64,000 bases of DNA from Poa pratensis. Lineage: Eukaryota; Streptophyta; Magnoliopsida; Poales; Poaceae. Below are positions 59,111-64,000 of the stretch, in pieces. The translations under genes and the position numbers were made by a program. The stretch spans positions 67,017,564 to 67,081,563 of the forward strand of contig CAMZMU010000040.1 in NCBI GenBank assembly GCA_947311845.1, read 5' to 3'. The notes below the pieces were generated by a model that saw nothing but the letters and a program-made list of their open reading frames with translations, did not search any database and was not told where the DNA came from. Numbering within the stretch: the stretch's first letter is position 1; the number at the start of each line of letters is the position of its first letter.

Positions 59111-59284
59111 AAGCGCTCCACATCAAAATGAAAGGAAAATATACAATACTGAAAGTTTAATCAGTAAAGTAAACATAGAATGAATACACACGAACTCCTA
59201 AAGCTGTAAAGCGTCTCATCCTTCCCAATCTGTTCGCGGAAAAATACAAAACCTTCTATTTCTCTAGTCAACCATACCTGTTTA

Positions 59285-59517
59285 CTCCCTCGGCCCCAGT
59301 TTAAAGGGCTTGCACAGTTGCACGTAGTTTAAGAAAAACTTTGACCATAATTTGTTTAACAAAATATAAATTTTATGTCACAAAAATTATACCATTAAAA
59401 ACTGTTTTTTATATATGAATCCAATGGTATGGCTTATATCTCATATTTTTTTGACGAAATTGGTGGTCAAGTTTTTCTTAAACTACGTGCAGTCACTTTG
59501 AACTGGGACGGCGGGAG
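59285..59517. mobile_element. Stowaway MITE, 233 bp
   Basis: Inverted ends CTCCCTCGGCCCCAGTTTAAA and TTTGAACTGGGACGGCGGGAG-type sequence, with nested inverted arms (GTAGTTTAAGAAAAACTTTGA and its complement near 59474). TA is present on the left; the right target is TT, presumably mutated. A folded hairpin is expected. It ends 33 bp from the stop codon of the DUF707 gene, so it probably lies in that gene's 3' untranslated region. Confidence 0.88.
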
Positions 59518-59550
59518 TTTGTAGTATCCTCATATAATTAATTACGTAAC

Positions 59551-62462
59551 CTAGCTTAGGCTTGGGGATGATGATGTGCTGGTAGAGTTGGCAAGTTCCT
59601 TGTCAGCGTTGGAGATTCGGAAGTAAAAGGCTTGCATCTCCTTGTATTGCCGGGTTGTCACCTACCGGCCGCACAGCAGCCACACAAAACATTCTCATTA
59701 AGCCCAGCACAATCACTCTTCTCATATAATATGTTATATTTGTTAAGTATTATTGATTGTTAATGATTTGGTATGGAGAAAAGATAGATATCTGCATACC
59801 TTAGAACTGCTTCCTTGCTTTTCTTCATTGCCCTGAAGAGAGAAACACATACCGGAAGGAAAGAGAGCTTTCTAGGTCAGAAGGATCATATATAAAAGGG
59901 AAATACATTACATCCATTGTACAATCATAGCATTTCTTAGAACTTGTTTGCATTCAGTGAACAGAAGTATTTTCATCATTGGGAGAAAATATTTCCACCG
60001 CACATAATTTGTTTCATCAAATGGATATACTCCAAACGTACCATTCTATCATTTTTTTTTATGTTCCATGTGTAAAAAACAATACTGTGATAATATGATT
60101 TTATGTTTCTACGGTCTGAGACTATGATGGAAAGAATCGGACTGGTGAGTTACACAAATTGTTGTTTAAATGATCGCATGCATTGTTCACGTAGAGCACT
60201 TGATGATTAGTTACCTGTCCTCTGAGCGTCGGAACTGCATGATGGACCACAAATTGAGCGTCTACGATGCCAATCTGCTCTTCAGGATCCTGCCGATTCA
60301 AAACAGAGAGAAAAAGGAAAAGTTTTTACATAAGCACAAGCGTTGTTCAATAAAATGTAAATGGTTCATTTGTATGTTAAACTGTGCTTACATCGACGCA
60401 TCTCCGGAAGTTGAAGTCTAGGCCCCATCCATGGACCAGGTCATTCTACAATTAAATCCGTTTCTTCTTTTCAGTTCATAAAAATGGCATGCAAGTACTA
60501 GCACCTTCAACTGCACCCTCAATCTCAAAAAAATAAAATAACTACACCCTCGGTCCCGAAATACAACTGTATATATTTTGACTAGAGATATAAGTTTATT
60601 TTGGTTTGACTAATCAAACTCAAACTTAACTTGAAACAATGTACTTAATTTGACTGCTCAAGTTCAAACTTGAAGGTAAGTTATTTGTACAATATTTGCA
60701 AGTAGTTACAAAACCGCAATCAACTGCTTTCGATCATGAGTTCAATTACATCAATTTTGTGTTAAATAAACCACATACAAATGGATTAACTCTGACAACT
60801 ACCAACCTGGATCATATGCCACACGCATCTCCAAGCATCCCTGGAGAAAACCGGCGCCATCACCTCCACGAACCTGCATCTCAATTCTATCAGATCCTTC
60901 AGATAAATGCGAACCAAAAGATGATCTTGAGGTGACCGAAGAATTCAGTTACCCGCTGCACGGCCGTTGGTGCACGTCGGGGCATTGCTGCCCCCCTGCG
61001 TCTGTCCTGTTCATGCCAAAACAACCCCATATCCTCTTGTTAATTAATGATTTGTCATAGGTTACATACGCTTAATAGATCTATCTATCTCTACACATAT
61101 ATACATAGTCCTCTTATTCTTCAGTTTTTTAACAAGAAATATATCTATAACTGCATTATCATGGATCCTGCACGTGCTTACTTGTGCATCTCGCTGGCAT
61201 TTCTCTTGACAGAGACATCGTAAAGCTTCTTCCCCTTGGTCACGTCCAGCCCTGGCTGCGAGATTCGCAGCCCATGCTTCTTCACAATGTCCATGTACCT
61301 GCAATCAAAACCTGTCCGTGTTCAGATTAAGAAGTTCAGAGCTCAGAACAAGTTAGGCATTGGTGCATCATACGCTTCTGCGGTGAAATTCTCGACACCG
61401 AGGTCCTCATCCCACAGGAAGACATAGTCGTATGGCGCCACGATGCTTGGGTGCAGGAACCTCTTGGCAAACCACCTTGATCAAAATCTAAAGATGGTCA
61501 ATGCATATTTTGGAGGGGCTGAAATCTTGGAGATAGACAATTCTGCTACTCTGCTCTGCTCACCATTTGGTTTGCTTCCTGGCGCTAATGTGAGTTGCCT
61601 GCTTTGACCACTCAAACTCGTCCCACTCCGTCGTATGACCGTCGTAGTGGAACAGCACAACGTCGAAGTTGTCGGAGAACTGGAATTTGTACTTATGATA
61701 TGATCATCAAGAGTTCACATCTGACATTGAATTATAGTACTTGGTCGGACGATATGATCAAAGTTCAGAAACATCATATTGGTTCATACCTTGTGGACAG
61801 TTTCATTGACATTGGCTTTCTCGGTGTACCCTACCGCCAGCGTCAGGAGGTACTTACGAGTCACCGTGTCCTATGCATCGCACACCGGAACAAGTTTTTC
61901 AAGGAAACAATGGAAGATGCAACAAAATCCCTTGGTGTTTATTCAGATTAAAGTAAGGTGCAAGGTGACGAGTTCAGGGTCAGAGAAATCAACACCTCTT
62001 GTGGGGACCCCCAGAGCCGGCGCAGGTGAAGATCAGACTCTGATACCATAATTCCTGGTGGTAGCTTCTCTGAACCTGGAGGGCTTCTTGCAACCTTTAG
62101 AATGTGAAAACATGGAGTTTGTCACTTTCATGCATCCATTGATCAAGAGACCATTTAGCTGGACCGAAACTGAATCATTCAGAAAGTTCAGAACTGCATG
62201 TAATGTACCCCTGGAGTGGCATTTAAAGTGGTGGTGTTTCTGGAGGGGGCCCATAGTCTACCAAGTATGCTGCTGTCACACTGAAGCTGCATGGGATAAT
62301 TCTTAGCTCAGATCTCAATCGGCTTATGATGAGAGAAGCCAATATACCAAAAAGCTTTTCTTTCTCTACCTTCGGTGTGATGGCAACAGGAAAAGAAACG
62401 CCGACGAAGAATCCGAACATCGCCGCCGCAGATAGTGCCATCAGAAACGGGATTAATTTCAT
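59551..62462 (-). CDS. DUF707 family protein, 12 exons, complete
   Basis: Exons (minus, in order): 62370-62462, 61996-62094, 61790-61870, 61564-61679, 61374-61475, 61182-61298, 60953-61006, 60807-60873, 60392-60445, 60215-60289, 59800-59832, 59551-59661. All introns are GT/AG. Lengths sum to 1002 bp, 333 codons plus stop, with no internal stop. The N terminus MKLIPFLMALSAAAMFGFF is a signal-anchor helix, as expected for a Golgi or secretory type II protein. Diagnostic DUF707 motifs follow: LPPGIM, YLLTLAVGYTEK, VVLFHYDGHTTEWDEFEWSK, RKQTKWWFAKRFLHPSIVAP, FLWDEDLGVENF, HGLRISQPGLD, VEVMAPVFSRDAWRCVWHMI, NDLVHGWGLDFNFRRC. Databases often label the family as lysine-ketoglutarate reductase trans-splicing related; biochemical activity is not established and the fold is thought to be glycosyltransferase-like. 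An upstream in-frame ATG at 62510 is possible, but family members start at MKLIPF. Confidence 0.9.
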
Positions 62463-62731
62463 CCTTACTGTATATACCCACCATGATAAATCAAGAGAGA
62501 ACACAAACAAACAAACTCATTCTGGAGAAAGAAGCACGATGACAACGCAAATACTTACAAGATCGATGACAAAATGTGCTTATGTTGCAGGCAGGCACCA
62601 AGAACAGCGAACTAGTCAATGTTTACGCCCTGCAATATAATGTCCGAGGTTTATATACCACAACATATGAACTGACTCTGTACCGACGTCTCTGATCTGA
62701 AGGAGGAACAAGGTGTAGGATGGACAACATT
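62463..62731. promoter_or_regulatory. Proximal 5' region of DUF707 gene
   Basis: About 270 bp between the ATG and the retroinsert. It includes a TATATA-like stretch (62652-62657, ATATAC on plus). Assignment as promoter and 5' untranslated region rests on position only. Confidence 0.35.
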
Positions 62732-62745
62732 TTAACTCACCTTTT

Positions 62746-63783
62746 TTTTTTTTTGATAGTGGAACTTCCTCAGCGAGCGATCAACACAGAGATACAGAGA
62801 AAGAACAAACGCACGCCACCCAGAACAACAGCAACAAGGCCAAGTACACAAGAACCTGGATCCTTGAACGCTGAACCACCGCAAGACCTGCAAACATCCT
62901 CTTCGTCGCCGGAGAAGAAGCAACCAGGCCGCCACCACGCCCCGGAGAGAGAGCACCCCACTCTTGTAGAAGCCGCATGAGCCGTCCGCCGCAGGCGACG
63001 AAACCGAGCACTTTGAACACGCACGGCCATGGCGCTTCCTCTCCTAATCCACCCATCTTCCAGCAACCCTGCACTGAGCGCGATCTCCTCCTTGCTGGAG
63101 CCGTCGCCAAGAACCAAGCACGCCAAGAGCTGCCCCCCCCCCCCACCACCGCGGCAGGCCAGGCCACGACGAAGCAAGGTCTTCAAGCACCAGAGCGCAC
63201 TGCACCAAACCCTCCTCCCCTCGCCACCACGGTCGGCCGGAGAAGGCGGAGCAGCGCTCGAAAAGCCGACGAGCACCTCCGAGAAGCACAAGTTGAAGCT
63301 CCTATTCAGGCGACCCAGAAGGCCGCACCACCCCCAGATCCTCCACAGCAGGGCCAGAGCCCACCCTGCCATGACGGAGAGAAGAACAGGGGACAAAATC
63401 TCAACGCGAAGAACGCCATCCCCGCAGCGGCGAGCACGCAGAGAACACCAACACACTCCGGATCGACAGATCCGAGAGCACCAACCTCCAGCAGCTCGCC
63501 GACTCCGCCAGAGGCATCGTCGGGGAGGGGACCGAGCGCCAGCACCATTATTCCAAGAAGACGCCGCCGCCACCACCTCGCCAGCGCCCCCAGGAGATAC
63601 TACCCTACTATATACACACCTCAGGCACGGATCCGGGGTCCCCCCACTCTCCTGCCACCGCAGCGGCGGCCGGAGAGGGAGGGGACCGACAGATCGGCCG
63701 TCGGCGGCGCGAGGGCACGAGAAGAACTCCCTTTTCGCCTCTCCTGAACAGTAACGGGGAGGGGAACGGGAGGGCACGCTATC
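62746..63783 (-). mobile_element. Poly(A)-tailed retroinsert, LINE-like or non-autonomous, 1.04 kb
   Basis: Flanked by a 14-bp duplication TTAACTCACCTTTT (62732-62745 and 63784-63797). The plus strand begins with a T-run, that is, a poly(A) tail on the minus strand, which means LINE-type target-primed insertion. The body is GC-rich (plus strand rich in CACC/GCCG). It has a 335-codon minus-strand open frame without an ATG at its start and without any LINE motif (no endonuclease or reverse transcriptase), so it is a non-autonomous or truncated copy. A 10-C run lies near 63136. Confidence 0.8.
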
Positions 63784-63797
63784 TTAACTCACCTTTT

Positions 63798-64000
63798 GTT
63801 GGATGGAAATATGGAATGGATGCAGATGGATTGGAAGCAAATGGGGGATATCAATGCTTGACGCCTGCCTGATTTGGAAGTCGCTCGATTGACAGAATCT
63901 CATGGTTTACCTGTGTATTTATGTATGGGCATCGAGATTTTTGCCTCTGATTGCTCTTAGGCATTTTTTTTCGAAAAGGGCAGCCCAGCCTCTGCATCGA
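63798..64000. other. Intergenic, with start of another T-run repeat at window end
   Basis: No gene. From about 63965 a T-run followed by CGAAAAGGGCAGCCCAGCC looks like the 3' end of a further minus-strand poly(A)-type retroelement cut by the window edge. Confidence 0.35.

Noticed and set aside
60540..60700. Possible third Stowaway MITE (CCCTCGGTCCCGAAAT)
   Set aside because: Only one terminus-like segment; no matching inverted end or TA target. It lies inside an intron of the DUF707 gene and may be a decayed fragment at most.
62770..63777. 335-codon minus-strand open frame in a GC-rich segment
   Set aside because: Its first codon is not ATG, it lies entirely inside a poly(A)-tailed retroinsert, and it has no recognisable domain. 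Long open frames are expected by chance in such GC-rich sequence, where the plus strand is equally open.

Overview
This is a nuclear plant DNA window, most likely from a Triticeae grass (wheat, Aegilops, rye or barley group). The evidence is nested LTR retrotransposons whose LTRs open with TGATACGTC-type ends typical of Triticeae Gypsy elements, Angela/BARE-like Copia ends, tRNA-derived SINEs with T-rich 3' tails, Stowaway and PIF/Harbinger-like elements, and GC-rich grass-type coding exons. All names come from reading the sequence; no database search was possible.

Layout. 1-2004 holds the 5' part of a minus-strand Gypsy element (leader reading frame, tRNA-Asp primer site, LTR). It sits inside a plus-strand Copia element whose reverse transcriptase is read at 2005-2683 and 7606-8788. 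That Copia is also split by a 4.9 kb solo LTR (2684-7605), and its 3' LTR is split by another solo LTR (9061-11741), which itself carries a 1.27 kb solo-LTR-like insert (10456-11723). Then come a complete 1.7 kb TRIM-type element (12295-13994) and a non-autonomous hAT element (14171-14843).

15.9-22.4 kb is the first gene-bearing stretch. It has a minus-strand SANT/coiled-coil/bromodomain gene with three reading-frame breaks (16195-18828), a SINE, and a weaker two-exon candidate (about 20730-21660). 22.4-42.2 kb is a Russian-doll block. A 1.2 kb Harbinger-like element received an 18.6 kb composite minus-strand Copia insertion with CCTGC target duplications. That Copia has an extra partial LTR joined at an 8-bp microhomology. 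Its LTRs in turn received a gag/protease-only Gypsy (25217-32590) and a solo LTR (38899-40389).

43.6-50.7 kb is a conserved single-exon plant gene (363 codons before disruption), cut in its coding region by a Reina-like chromovirus (44036-50077) whose LTRs differ at 5 of 483 positions. 52653-56876 is another long solo LTR, ending about 214 bp upstream of an intact pentatricopeptide-repeat gene (57091-58620). 59551-62462 is a complete 12-exon minus-strand DUF707 gene that I reconstructed splice site by splice site (333 codons plus stop). A poly(A)-type retroinsert lies just upstream of it (62746-63783).

The apparently functional genes are the PPR protein and the DUF707 protein. The bromodomain gene and the split gene look broken. 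Most of the window is a datable record of transposition: target duplications are intact for most elements, and LTR divergences order the insertions.
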